NCBI GenBank assembly: GCA_029553505.1
Contig: JAKPKY010000113.1
Coordinates: 1 to 64,000, forward strand
Source of the DNA: Planctomycetota bacterium
GTDB taxonomy: Bacteria > Planctomycetota > Phycisphaerae > SM23-33
Direction of reading: 5' to 3'
DNA: 64,000 bases
Each line of letters starts with the position of its first letter. Position 1 is the stretch's first letter. Below are positions 26,124-36,860 of the stretch, piece by piece. The position numbers and the translations under genes were made by a program. Under the pieces are notes generated by a model that did not search any database, was not told the DNA's origin, and worked only from the letters and a program-made list of their open reading frames with translations.

Positions 26124-26274
26124 GATCGTTGCCCCTTCTTCCCGGAAGATCGACGCGAAGGCCATTGAATTCCTGGAAGCGTCGTCCAGATTGTATCCTT
26201 TTCTCCCGTCCACCGGCATGTTACCAACTCGTTCGAGATGTGATTTCTCTCTCAATCCTTTTTCTTCTCTTTAA

Positions 26275-26295
26275 GGCCCGAAGGGCCGACCGGAC
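26275..26295. repeat. Dispersed repeat word (family C)
   Basis: A 21-base word beginning GGCCCGAAGGGCC recurs exactly at 36726-36746. Its first part is a palindrome (GGCCC/GGGCC). It is the first of several repeats filling 26124-26523, where no gene is present. Confidence 0.75.
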
Positions 26296-26302
26296 GGTAG
26301 CC

Positions 26303-26371
26303 GTAGGGTGGGCAGCTTCGCTGCCCACGGAATCCCGGCATTGTCCGTGGGCAACAAGTTGCCCACCCTAC
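26303..26371. repeat. Cruciform repeat, family J
   Basis: An outer stem GTAGGG/CCCTAC encloses two hairpins with nearly the same stem: GTGGGCAG/CTGCCCAC (26308-26328) and GTGGGCAAC/GTTGCCCAC (26347-26366). The overall design, two hairpins inside an outer stem, parallels family A though the sequence is different. Confidence 0.85.
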
Positions 26372-26440
26372 CGCTGATTTGTGTTCGCGATGTTCGCGGC
26401 TATAAAAGGACGAAAACAGCGTAACGAAAAACCGCAGGAA

Positions 26441-26460
26441 CCCCCGCTTGACAGCGGGGG
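26441..26460. repeat. Hairpin repeat, family B
   Basis: CCCCCGCT and AGCGGGGG pair around a TGAC loop, followed by CTTGT. The same hairpin and flank recur at 31508-31525. Confidence 0.8.
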
Positions 26461-26471
26461 CTTGTAAAAAA

Positions 26472-26506
26472 CACCCTCAAGCAAACAACGCTTGAGGGTG
26501 GCACCC
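26472..26506. repeat. Cruciform repeat, family A (half copy)
   Basis: Only one of the two hairpins is present (CACCCTCAAGC/GCTTGAGGGTG with a 7-base loop) plus one outer arm (GGCACCC). It lies 18 bases from the truD stop, where it might also serve as a terminator. Confidence 0.85.
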
Positions 26507-26523
26507 GTTTTGTTTCGGATTTG

Positions 26524-27738
26524 TCACGGCAGATCGTTCTTCATGATCTCGCGGAGGGCGACGGTGGCGTAGCAGCCGGACGGCGCGGTGAACGTGACCT
26601 CGATGAACTCGCCGCGCGCGTCGCGCCAGGCGGCGAGGTTCGGCTCGCCCAGGCGGAACCGCAGCGGCCGGCGCGTGCCCTTGGCGCGCAGGTGGTCCAC
26701 GCGCGTGAAGTCCTCCTGCGTGACGCGGTACTTGGCCAGGATTTCCCGCTCGATGCGTCCGGGCTCGCCCTCGGCGAGGTTGCAGCGATAGCCGACGATC
26801 GGGCCCGTGGGGCTGATCTCGAAGGCGCTCGCCCGCGGCTGCTCGCGCGCGGCGTCTTCGACGAGGAACACCCCGCCGGAGTCGGTCTTCTCCGCCAGGT
26901 CGCCGGGCAGGACGGCATCGAGCCCGTCGAGCCGCGCGATGAGCACGTCGTTGAAGATCTCGCTCTGGAAGGCCGAGACGTAGAGTCGCTTCATCCGCTT
27001 GTCGATGGCGGCCAGCGCCGCCACCGGGCTGCGGCGGCGCTTGTAGGCGATCAGCGCCTTGCGCGGGTCCACGTAGTGCCTCGGCCAGCGCTGCAGGGCG
27101 CGGTCGAGGTAGCCCGCGTCGAAGGCGTCGCGTGCGGCCTTGCAGTCGGGCGGGTCGTCGGGGATCGAGCGGCCCAGGAAGATGCGGACGAACTCGTCGA
27201 GATCGTTGCGGACCATGGCGGCGCCGAGTGCGGCCGTGTCGCCCCGGGCGCCGAACCGCTGCTCGCCGAAAAAGTTCGGCACGCCGCGCCGCTCGAGCGC
27301 CTCCAGGACGCGCCGGGCGGCGGGCAGCTTGCCCTCGCCCACGCCGCGGATGCGGATGGCGAACCGGTTGCCCGCGAGGTGGCCGATCCGCAGTTTGTTT
27401 CCGTGGAAGGTGATGTCGGAGACCTGCACTTGGCTGTCGCGGAAGCGGCGGAGGCGGTCGACGTCGGCGTGCTCCAGGCTCATCCACTGGGTGGTGACGG
27501 CCTGGGCGTCCTTCAGCCCGGCCACGCCGATGTCCGTCGGGCGGACGCCCATGTGCCGGGCGATGCGGTTGACCGCCACCGGCGTCGGGACGCCCGTCTT
27601 CGTCACGCGGAAGTAGGCGTGCGTTCCTCGCCCGCAGGGGGCGTACAGCGCCGCCTCGTCCACGCGGAAGTCCTCCACGTTCTCCTTGATCCGCCCGCCG
27701 ATTCCCGGCAGGTGGTTTGTCAGGTACGGAAGGTCCAT
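26524..27738 (-). CDS. truD: tRNA pseudouridine(13) synthase TruD
   Basis: TruD converts U13 of certain tRNAs to pseudouridine. The 404-residue protein has KENVEDFRVDE near residue 18, the catalytic motif GLKDAQAVTTQW with Asp77, the NFFGEQRFG motif near residue 155, and the inserted TruD domain containing SAFQSEIFNDVL near residue 255 and late FRLGEPNLAAW. Length is slightly above E. coli TruD (349). It lies 16 bases downstream of the cobalamin adenosyltransferase gene and is probably co-transcribed. Confidence 0.94.
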   Translation of the reverse strand: MDLPYLTNHLPGIGGRIKENVEDFRVDEAALYAPCGRGTHAYFRVTKTGVPTPVAVNRIARHMGVRPTDIGVAGLKDAQAVTTQWMSLEHADVDRLRRFRDSQVQVSDITFHGNKLRIGHLAGNRFAIRIRGVGEGKLPAARRVLEALERRGVPNFFGEQRFGARGDTAALGAAMVRNDLDEFVRIFLGRSIPDDPPDCKAARDAFDAGYLDRALQRWPRHYVDPRKALIAYKRRRSPVAALAAIDKRMKRLYVSAFQSEIFNDVLIARLDGLDAVLPGDLAEKTDSGGVFLVEDAAREQPRASAFEISPTGPIVGYRCNLAEGEPGRIEREILAKYRVTQEDFTRVDHLRAKGTRRPLRFRLGEPNLAAWRDARGEFIEVTFTAPSGCYATVALREIMKNDLP

Positions 27739-27754
27739 GGGGTCCTCGCGGTTC

Positions 27755-28309
27755 TCAGCGGGCGCCGGGCCAGGGGGTCTCTTCGCAGCCGTTGGCGCGG
27801 TTCGCCTGGCGCGCCAGCGTGAACAGCAGATCGCTCAGGCGGTTGAGGTAGTGCAGGACGATGCGCGGGATTCGGCTTTCGCTGTCCACGGCCTTGACCG
27901 CGGCGCGCTCCGCGCGTCGGCAGACGGTCCGCGCCACGTGCAGCCTGGCGGCGAGTTCGCAGCCTCGCGGCAGGATGAAGTGCCCCAGGTCGCCCAGCTG
28001 CCCGGCGGCGCGGTCCATCTGCTGCTCCATGCGGCGGACGGGTGTTTCGTCGAGGGTGACCTTCGGCGCGGCGCCGGTGCCGGCGGCGGCCAGCAGCGCC
28101 CCCACCACCATCAGCTCCTGCTGGGTCTGGGCGAGCACGTCGCGGATCTCGGCGCAGGCGTCGTCGCAGGCGGACAGGCACAGGCCTAGGTGCGAGCTCA
28201 GTTCGTCCACGGAGCCGACGGCCTCCAGCATCGCGTCGCTCTTGGGGACGCGTCGTCCGCCGGGGCGGGTGGTGAAACCCTCGTCGCCGCCGCTGGTGTA
28301 GATGGTCAT
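27755..28309 (-). CDS. Cob(I)alamin adenosyltransferase, PduO type
   Basis: This 184-residue enzyme transfers the adenosyl group of ATP to cob(I)alamin to give adenosylcobalamin. It has the PduO-type N-terminal ATP site TSGGDEGFTT, the VGSVDELSSHLGL helix near residue 30, HFILPRGCELAARLHVARTVCRRAER near residue 111 (shown only in part in databases as the RxxxRxxER signature) and LHYLNRLSDLLFTLAR. The ATG at 28309 is preferred because the conserved region starts there. Its product is the cofactor of NrdJ, encoded 4 kb away. Confidence 0.92.
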   Translation of the reverse strand: MTIYTSGGDEGFTTRPGGRRVPKSDAMLEAVGSVDELSSHLGLCLSACDDACAEIRDVLAQTQQELMVVGALLAAAGTGAAPKVTLDETPVRRMEQQMDRAAGQLGDLGHFILPRGCELAARLHVARTVCRRAERAAVKAVDSESRIPRIVLHYLNRLSDLLFTLARQANRANGCEETPWPGAR

Positions 28310-28556
28310 GGCTGCTCCTTGTTGAAGGCGCTGGGTCAAGTCCCTCTCCATACAGCGCCGCGGGCGAGAATGCAACCTTCGCGGTTCGGCGCCGGCGGCG
28401 GGCGCACCCGATCGGGCGGCCAAAACGCCGCGCCGCGAGAGGGAAAACGGCGGGATTTTCGCCCCGTCGGCGAGGGAAAAAGACAGCGGCGCCGCAGGCG
28501 GGCGCGGAGCGCCGAGAGCAAGTTGTTAATCCTTACACTGCAATCGGTTATGTACC

Positions 28557-31201
<2,645 letters not shown>

Positions 31202-31253
31202 GCCCGTCAATTGCCCATTGGCGGGGCGCCACGCACAACTCCGTTGTGCGTGC

Positions 31254-31347
31254 GTGCCGTGGTTTGCAAAACGTGGGTGCCGTGGTTTGCGGCGCGTGGG
31301 TACGGGTGCCGTGGTTTGCGGAGTCCCGACGGGACGAAGCAACCACG
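31254..31347. repeat. Cruciform repeat, family E
   Basis: GTGCCGTGGTTTGC occurs three times (31254, 31277, 31306). The last copy begins a palindrome: CGTGGTTTGC...GCAACCACG (31310-31347) around a central GTCCCGACGGGAC hairpin. Similar sequence is found at 38442-38545, and a fragment at about 39350. Confidence 0.8.
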
Positions 31348-31352
31348 TAGCG

Positions 31353-31432
31353 GCAGGGATGAACACGGATGCACGCGGATCGCTGGTTTTCACAACCATT
31401 CTTATCCGCGTTTATTCCTGTTTATCCCTGCC
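31353..31432. repeat. Two-armed repeat, family D, without cargo
   Basis: A left arm starting GCAGGGATGAACACGGATG (31353-31380) and an inverted right arm ending TTTATCCCTGC (31403-31431) enclose only about 22 bases, themselves holding a GGTT/AACC hairpin. The same arm pair at 52379-52940 encloses a rusA-like gene, and one lone arm is at 36679-36710. Confidence 0.85.
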
Positions 31433-31507
31433 GATTGTTTTGTTGGAATCAAGACTGGGGCTTCCCGGGGGTGACAATTTCCCGTGCGTCGGAGAAGCAG
31501 AAAGAAA

Positions 31508-31525
31508 CCCCGCTTGACAGCGGGG
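31508..31525. repeat. Hairpin repeat, family B
   Basis: CCCCGCT and AGCGGGG pair around TGAC and are followed by GCTTGT, matching the copy at 26441-26460. Confidence 0.8.
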
Positions 31526-32282
31526 GCTTGTTCGAACCTCTTCCCTCCGGCTGGGGCATCCGTCTCTTTGATCCCGTTCCCCCCTTCCTCACTCGACATT
31601 GGTCATTAGACATTTGTCATTGGTTTTTCTGTTCGCGTTGTTCGCGGCAAAAAAACGGACAGGCGAGATGCCTGTCCAACAAAACGGCGCGAAAAAAGGG
31701 CGACGCACAAGGTGGAGGGAGACCTTGGCATCGCCCCAAGTAGCCGCATCCCAGATGTAGGCGGAGGGAGACCTACATCGCTTGGGTTGCAGCGGACAAC
31801 CGTCTGTCACAGCCGTAATTATATTTCGGAAGCGCCCGCCCGCAATCTTTAACCCATTTCACGAGCGGATTTTCTGCTCTTTCGCAAGGCGGGACTTCCG
31901 AAAAACGCGGTTTCGCAAACAGGCACAGACTTCCGGAAACGGTTTCTGACATCCCACATCGACGGCGTGTTCCGCAGCGAATCGTCGAGGCTGGATTGCA
32001 GCCTCCCGGGGAGGCGCGGCGTCGCGGACGCATCCCCGGAATGGACCGTTTGCGACCCCGGACGGCGAGGCGTTCTCCCGGCGTGGGGCTGCTCCGCCGC
32101 GACGACGCCAACACCCCGTCGCCCATCCGGACGCCGGGCACTCCGTCGCCGCGACGCCCGCACTCCGTCACATCCCGCTGCTTCGACTCTCGGCCTTCCC
32201 TGGCCGATCTGCTCCTCGGACGCCGTGCGTCAATCCAGCCGTGGCAGGCAATCCCGGCGCCCGGCTCTCTCTCCCGATTCGT

Positions 32283-35200
32283 TCAGCTGCACCCCAGCGA
32301 CGAGCCGCAGTTGTAGCACTTGTAGCAGTTTCCGTTCCGCACGGTGATCGACCCGCAGACGTCGCAGGCGGGCGCGTCTTCCTGGTAGTGGGAGAACTGC
32401 TGGTCGATGCGCTCGATCCGCGCCAGGCGCGGAGAGAGCGTTTCGGTGGCGGCCTGCGCCTGGGCCCGCACGGCGCCCTTGGTGTCCCCGTTTCCGCCGC
32501 CGGGGCGGTCGGAGACGTAGCTGCCGGACGAAGAGGCGCCCACAGGCCTCCGGACATCCTTGTCAGAGGCCTGTGTGGCGCGGCCAGGTTCCGAGGACGC
32601 TTCGTCATCCTTGACTGCCTCGGGCGCTGCTTTCGTTGCCGGCTTGAAGCCGGGAATCCCCGGGAGAACCGTCCCGCCGGAGCCCTCGGAACGATTCGGC
32701 ACGTTCTGGTTTCGGTACTCCTCCAGGAAGGTGATTCCCAGCCAGCGGAAGACGTAATCCACGATGCTCTTGGCGAAGGGGATGTCGCGGTTCTTGGTCA
32801 TGCCCGTGGGCTCGAACCGCTGGTGCGAGAACTTCTTGACGAGCGCCTCCAGGGGCACGCCGTACTGGAGGCAAAGGCTGATGGCCGTCGCGAAGGCGTC
32901 CATCATCCCGCCGACAGTCGAGCCTTCTTTCGCCATGGTGATGAACAGTTCGCCGGGCGTCCCGTCCTCGTAGAGCCCGACGTTGAGGTATCCCTCGTGC
33001 CCGGCGACGTCGAACTTGTGGGTGATCGACGGGCGGGTCGCCGGCAGGCGGTGGCGGTGCGGCGCGTTCTTGGCCAGCTCGAGCTGCTCGGCGCTGATCG
33101 CTTCCACGGCCTCCTTGATGGCGAGTTTCTTGTCGGCGTTCTTGTCCACGTTCAGCGGCTGGGTGCGCTTCGACCCGTCGCGGTAGATCGCCACCGCCTT
33201 CAGGCCGAGTTTCCAACCGTCCACGTAGACTTGGCGGATGTCCTCGGGGGTGGCCTCCTTGGGCATGTTGACCGTCTTGGAGATCGCGCCGGACAGGAAC
33301 GGCTGGACCGCCGACATCATGCGGATGTGGCCCATGTAGTGGATGCAGCGCTGCCCGTTGGCGGGCTTGAACGCGCAGTCGAAGACGGGCAGATGCTCCT
33401 CGGACAGGTGCGGGGCGCCCTCGATGGTGTCGTGCTCGTCGATGAACTCGATGATCTCCGAGACCTGCTGGGCGGTGTATCCGAGGCGTTCCAGCGCCAG
33501 CGGGACGGTGCGGTTGACGATCTTGAACATTCCGCCGCCGGCCAGCAGCTTGTACTTGACCAGCGCGATGTCCGGCTCGATGCCCGTCGTGTCGCAGTCC
33601 ATCATGAACCCGATGGTCCCGGTCGGCGCCAGGACGCTCACTTGGGCGTTGCGGTACCCGAACTGCTCCCCGGCTTCGAGGGCCTCGTCCCACGCGGCGG
33701 CGGCGGCCTCCAGCAGCTCGTCTGCGCAGTGCGCTCCGTCGATGTGGTCGACGGCCTGCCGGTGCATCCCGATGACCCGCAGCATGGACTGGCGGTTGCG
33801 GTAGTACTGGGGGAAGGTTCCCATCCGGCTGGCGAGTTCGGCGCTGGTGGCGTAGGCGGTTCCGGTCATGACGGCAGTGACCGCGCCCGCGACCGCGCGC
33901 CCGCCGTCGCTGTCGTACGGCAGGCCCAGCGACATGATCAGCGCGCCGAGGTTCGCATAGCCCAGGCCCAGGGGGCGGAACTCGTGGCTGTTGCGGCAGA
34001 TCCGCTCGCTCGGGTAGCTGGCGTGGTCCACCAGCGTCTCCTGGGCGATCACCAACACCCGCACGGCCGCGCGGAACCGCGCCACGTCGAACGACCCGTC
34101 GGGCAGGCGGAACTTCATCAGGTTCAGGCTCGCCAGGTTGCAGGCCGAATCGTTCAGGAACATGTATTCGCTGCACGGGTTCGACGCGCAGATCTCGCCG
34201 CTGTCCGGGCAGGTGTTCCAGCGGTTGACCGTCGTGTGGTACTGCACGCCCGGGTCGCCGCAGATGTGCGTGCCCTGGGCGATCAGGTCCAGCAGTTCCT
34301 TGGCCTTGTGCTTGCCCATCGGCTGGCCACTCGTCACCGCGTAGGTCTGCCAGTCCGCGTCGTCCTGCGCCGCCTGCATGAACTCGTCCGTCACGCGGAT
34401 CGACAGGTTGGCGTTCTGGAACATCACCGAACTGTACGCCTCGCCGCCGAACGAGCCGTCATAGCCCGCGTCGATCAGCGCCCAGGCCTTCTTCTCCTCG
34501 TCCATCTTGGCGGTGATGAACTCGCGGATGTCCGGATGGTCGCACCGCAGCGACTGCATCTTGGCGGCGCGGCGCGTCTTTCCGCCCGACTTGATCACGC
34601 CGGCGATCTGGTCGTACACCCGCATGAAGCTCAGCGGACCCGAAGGCGTGCCGCCGCCGGCCAGCTTTTCTCGGCTGGACCGCAGCGTCGACAGGTCAGT
34701 GCCCGTTCCGCTGCCGTACTTGAACAGCATGGCCTCGGCCGTCGCGAGGCGCATGATGTCCTCCATGCTGTCCTCGACCGACTGGATGAAGCACGCCGAC
34801 GCCTGCGGATACTCGTAGTTACGGAGCGTGCGGACGGCCTGGTTCTGCTTGGCGTCCCAGTGGAAGTTGCCCTCCGAGCCCGGCACGCCGTTGACGTGGT
34901 ACAGACCGACGTTGAACCACACCGGCGAATTGAACGACGCGTACTGGTTCACGCACAGGTACGTCAGCTCGTTGTAGAAGCGCTCGGCGTCGGCCTCGTC
35001 GGCGAACACGCCGTCGGCGGCCGCCCAGTCCGTGATCGTGCGCGTCACGCGATGGACCAGCTGGCGGACCGACTTCTCCCGCTCGGTCTTGCCGTTCTCC
35101 CCGTAGAAATACTTGCTGACCACCACGTTCGTGGCGAGCTGGCTCCAGTCGGCCGGAACTTCCACGTCCGACTGCTCGAAGATCGTATTGCCCTTCTCGT

Positions 35201-35366
35201 CGGCGATGCGGGCCGAACGCTTCTCCCACGTCACCTGGTCCAGCGGGTTCTCGCCCGGCGTGGAGAAGGTGGGTTCAATCCGCAGCCCCGACTGTCCGTT
35301 GCGGCCGGCGGGAAGCTGCTGATTCTCATTGCTCTCCGAAGGGTTTTTCGTCTCGCGCCGCACCAT
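32283..35366 (-). CDS. nrdJ: Adenosylcobalamin-dependent ribonucleotide reductase (class II)
   Basis: NrdJ reduces ribonucleotides to deoxyribonucleotides using a thiyl radical generated from adenosylcobalamin, with or without oxygen. The 1027-residue protein has an N-terminal ATP-cone-less region, NSPVWFNVG near residue 110, the substrate-site segments KYGSGTGTDLS and NPCSEYMFLNDSACNLAS, ATGTIGFMMDCDTTG near residue 590 and the long C-terminal part typical of the 900-1100 residue type. It ends in a zinc ribbon with CDVCG, CYKCYNCG and a terminal cysteine. A TTG is available at 35381, but the ATG at 35366 has GGGAG eight bases upstream and is preferred. It is convergent with gyrB across a repeat-filled gap. 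NrdR-like boxes precede it. Confidence 0.95.
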   Translation of the reverse strand: MVRRETKNPSESNENQQLPAGRNGQSGLRIEPTFSTPGENPLDQVTWEKRSARIADEKGNTIFEQSDVEVPADWSQLATNVVVSKYFYGENGKTEREKSVRQLVHRVTRTITDWAAADGVFADEADAERFYNELTYLCVNQYASFNSPVWFNVGLYHVNGVPGSEGNFHWDAKQNQAVRTLRNYEYPQASACFIQSVEDSMEDIMRLATAEAMLFKYGSGTGTDLSTLRSSREKLAGGGTPSGPLSFMRVYDQIAGVIKSGGKTRRAAKMQSLRCDHPDIREFITAKMDEEKKAWALIDAGYDGSFGGEAYSSVMFQNANLSIRVTDEFMQAAQDDADWQTYAVTSGQPMGKHKAKELLDLIAQGTHICGDPGVQYHTTVNRWNTCPDSGEICASNPCSEYMFLNDSACNLASLNLMKFRLPDGSFDVARFRAAVRVLVIAQETLVDHASYPSERICRNSHEFRPLGLGYANLGALIMSLGLPYDSDGGRAVAGAVTAVMTGTAYATSAELASRMGTFPQYYRNRQSMLRVIGMHRQAVDHIDGAHCADELLEAAAAAWDEALEAGEQFGYRNAQVSVLAPTGTIGFMMDCDTTGIEPDIALVKYKLLAGGGMFKIVNRTVPLALERLGYTAQQVSEIIEFIDEHDTIEGAPHLSEEHLPVFDCAFKPANGQRCIHYMGHIRMMSAVQPFLSGAISKTVNMPKEATPEDIRQVYVDGWKLGLKAVAIYRDGSKRTQPLNVDKNADKKLAIKEAVEAISAEQLELAKNAPHRHRLPATRPSITHKFDVAGHEGYLNVGLYEDGTPGELFITMAKEGSTVGGMMDAFATAISLCLQYGVPLEALVKKFSHQRFEPTGMTKNRDIPFAKSIVDYVFRWLGITFLEEYRNQNVPNRSEGSGGTVLPGIPGFKPATKAAPEAVKDDEASSEPGRATQASDKDVRRPVGASSSGSYVSDRPGGGNGDTKGAVRAQAQAATETLSPRLARIERIDQQFSHYQEDAPACDVCGSITVRNGNCYKCYNCGSSLGCS

Positions 35367-35588
35367 TTGCACTGCTCCCAAACCATTTATGATGAAGAAT
35401 GAATTAATTGTTCTCGCTTGGGCCCCGAGTTTCGGGGCGGCGTCGGTTTCTCAGCCACACGGGCACAACGCGGGCGCAAAAGCAGCACATTGGCCGCATC
35501 CGTCTTTGCTTTTCAATCCATTCTGCCCTGGCCGACAGAGACGATGTGTTGCCGCATCCCATACATGCCATGAAACCGACGAATAGTA

Positions 35589-35617
35589 ACGATAGCCCAA
35601 CATATAGTGTCCTTCAA
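35589..35617 (-). promoter_or_regulatory. Candidate nrdJ promoter
   Basis: Reading the minus strand, TTGAAG (35617-35612) and TATCGT (35594-35589) are 17 bases apart; each matches four of six consensus positions. The spacer is filled exactly by an NrdR-like box, which would let a repressor block polymerase. The resulting leader to the nrdJ ATG is about 215 bases. Confidence 0.5.
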
Positions 35618-35642
35618 GGGAAATATCTCCAAAATATTGTGA
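35595..35642. promoter_or_regulatory. Tandem NrdR-like boxes upstream of nrdJ
   Basis: Box 1 (35595-35610, GCCCAACATATAGTGT) matches 13 of 16 positions of the published NrdR consensus acaCwAtATaTwGtgt, and box 2 (35627-35642, CTCCAAAATATTGTGA) matches 11. Their starts are 32 bases apart, about three helical turns, which is the arrangement seen at known NrdR targets. NrdR is the ATP/dATP-sensing repressor of ribonucleotide reductase genes. Confidence 0.6.
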
Positions 35643-35953
35643 TCTTCTCTAACTAATTGGAAAAGCGATACTTCCGGGACACTCCGTCGCAATGTCAACA
35701 CCTCTCAACACCGTACATCATTCTAACATGCGAGGGCGTTTTTTGTCAAGCGCCCTATATATGGGGCCTCGGATAAAAATGTGCACAACCTATTGGCTTC
35801 CTGTGGAAAACATGTAGATTCATTGTGGTGTTGCGCGGGGCGGGCGAGGCAGTGCGGAAACACCTGGCCTTTTATTGCGTCTCCACCCATAATTATCGCA
35901 CTCAAAACTCCGCGAAAAGCGCCCGTTTTTTGGCAAAATGCCTGGAGATTGCG

Positions 35954-36574
35954 ATGAAACTTCGACCGATCTGCGTCTTTCTCGGCGGGATCGCGGCGGG
36001 AATCGTCGGAACGTGGCTGGTCCTGAGCTACAGGAATTCCACCGGCCTGTTCGTCGGCGACACCGGCTCGGCCATGACGCGCCCCTCTCACTGGGCGCGC
36101 AAGATCGACCGCCCGCCGCTGCGGAACTTCCACCAGGTCGCGCCCGGCCTCTACCGCGGCGCCCAGCCGGACGCCGCCGGCTTCCGCGAGTTGGAGAAGA
36201 TGGGCGTGCGCACGGTGGTCAACCTGCGACTGACCGGCTCCGACCGCGACGAGCTCAAGGGCACCGCGCTGGCCTACGAGCATATCGCCGTGGAGGCGTG
36301 GGATCTGGACGAGGACGAGGTGGTGCGCTTCCTGCGGATCGCGCGCGACCCGGCGCGGGCGCCGCTGTTCGTGCATTGCAGCCACGGCGCCGACCGCACC
36401 GGCGCGATGTGCGCCGTCTATCGCGTGGTCGTGCAGGGCTGGAGCAAGGACGACGCGATCGACGAGATGACCCACGGCGGATTCGGCTACCACGTGATGT
36501 GGGACGACCTGCTCGATTACCTCCGCGGCCTGGACGTGGAGAAGCTTCGCCGCCTGTCCGCCCCGCCGCCGTAA
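35954..36574 (+). CDS. Membrane-anchored dual-specificity/tyrosine phosphatase-like protein
   Basis: The 206-residue protein has an N-terminal signal-anchor helix (residues 5-25) and a phosphatase domain of the DSP/SIW14-like type. The catalytic loop HCSHGADRTG gives the CX5R motif with Cys142 and Arg148, preceded by FHQVAPGLYRGAQPDAAGF, a start typical of these small secreted or anchored enzymes, and followed by a helical end. A general acid may be among the Asp residues of EAWDLDEDE (residues 114-122). Substrate unknown: phosphotyrosine, inositol phosphate or other. The ATG at 35954 has GGAG seven bases upstream. Confidence 0.82.
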   Translation: MKLRPICVFLGGIAAGIVGTWLVLSYRNSTGLFVGDTGSAMTRPSHWARKIDRPPLRNFHQVAPGLYRGAQPDAAGFRELEKMGVRTVVNLRLTGSDRDELKGTALAYEHIAVEAWDLDEDEVVRFLRIARDPARAPLFVHCSHGADRTGAMCAVYRVVVQGWSKDDAIDEMTHGGFGYHVMWDDLLDYLRGLDVEKLRRLSAPPP

Positions 36575-36860
36575 CGCCCGCCGCGCGGCCCGCAGCATCG
36601 CATGCATTCATCTTCGGGTAGGCGCCACGCGGCCGTACGGCTTGCCGTTCGGCTAGGTTTCCTTCCCCAAGACAGTTCGCAGGGATCAACAGGAGGAACG
36701 CGGACAGGCACGGGGAAGCTGTGCAGGCCCGAAGGGCCGACCGGACTTTTTCGTTTCCCCCATGCCATGGCCGGGCGAAAGTCATACAATACGATCGCCG
36801 AACGGGATTGATTGTGTCCCCTGTGTTCCCACGGGAAACTCCGATGGAAAGGCGACACCA
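36575..36860. repeat. Intergenic stretch with repeat families D and C
   Basis: A lone, diverged family D arm (GCAGGGATCAACAGG..., 36679-36710) and an exact copy of the 21-base family C word (36726-36746) lie here. No gene is seen in the 286 bases. Confidence 0.65.

Larger units (their letters stand above)
31202..32282. repeat. Repeat-filled stretch between gyrB and nrdJ
   Basis: No believable gene occurs in this 1.08 kb convergent spacer; the open frames here lack ribosome sites and family features. It contains a 9-bp hairpin just after gyrB (ACGCACAAC/GTTGTGCGT, 31231-31251) that may terminate transcription, repeat families E, D and B (listed separately), a hairpin GGACAGGC/GCCTGTCC (31657-31677) and two related units with GGAGGGAGACC (about 31711-31785). 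From about 31850 to 32282 no repeat or gene is recognised. Confidence 0.7.
35367..35953. other. nrdJ leader and intergenic stretch
   Basis: This divergent spacer of 587 bases is AT-richer than the genes around it. Besides the nrdJ promoter and NrdR-like boxes it shows no gene or repeat that I can name. The ~230-base nrdJ leader (35367-35590) contains no recognisable cobalamin riboswitch. Confidence 0.5.

Noticed and set aside
31353-31432. Family D arms as an IS with a transposase
   Set aside because: No transposase-like open frame lies within or beside either copy, so it can at most be a non-autonomous element.
31202-31850. Several 60-130 residue open frames in the gyrB-nrdJ spacer
   Set aside because: They are translations of repeat families in several frames and have no ribosome sites or conserved motifs.
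35367-35590. Possible cobalamin riboswitch in the nrdJ leader
   Set aside because: No B12-box-like sequence or the expected multi-stem layout could be recognised.
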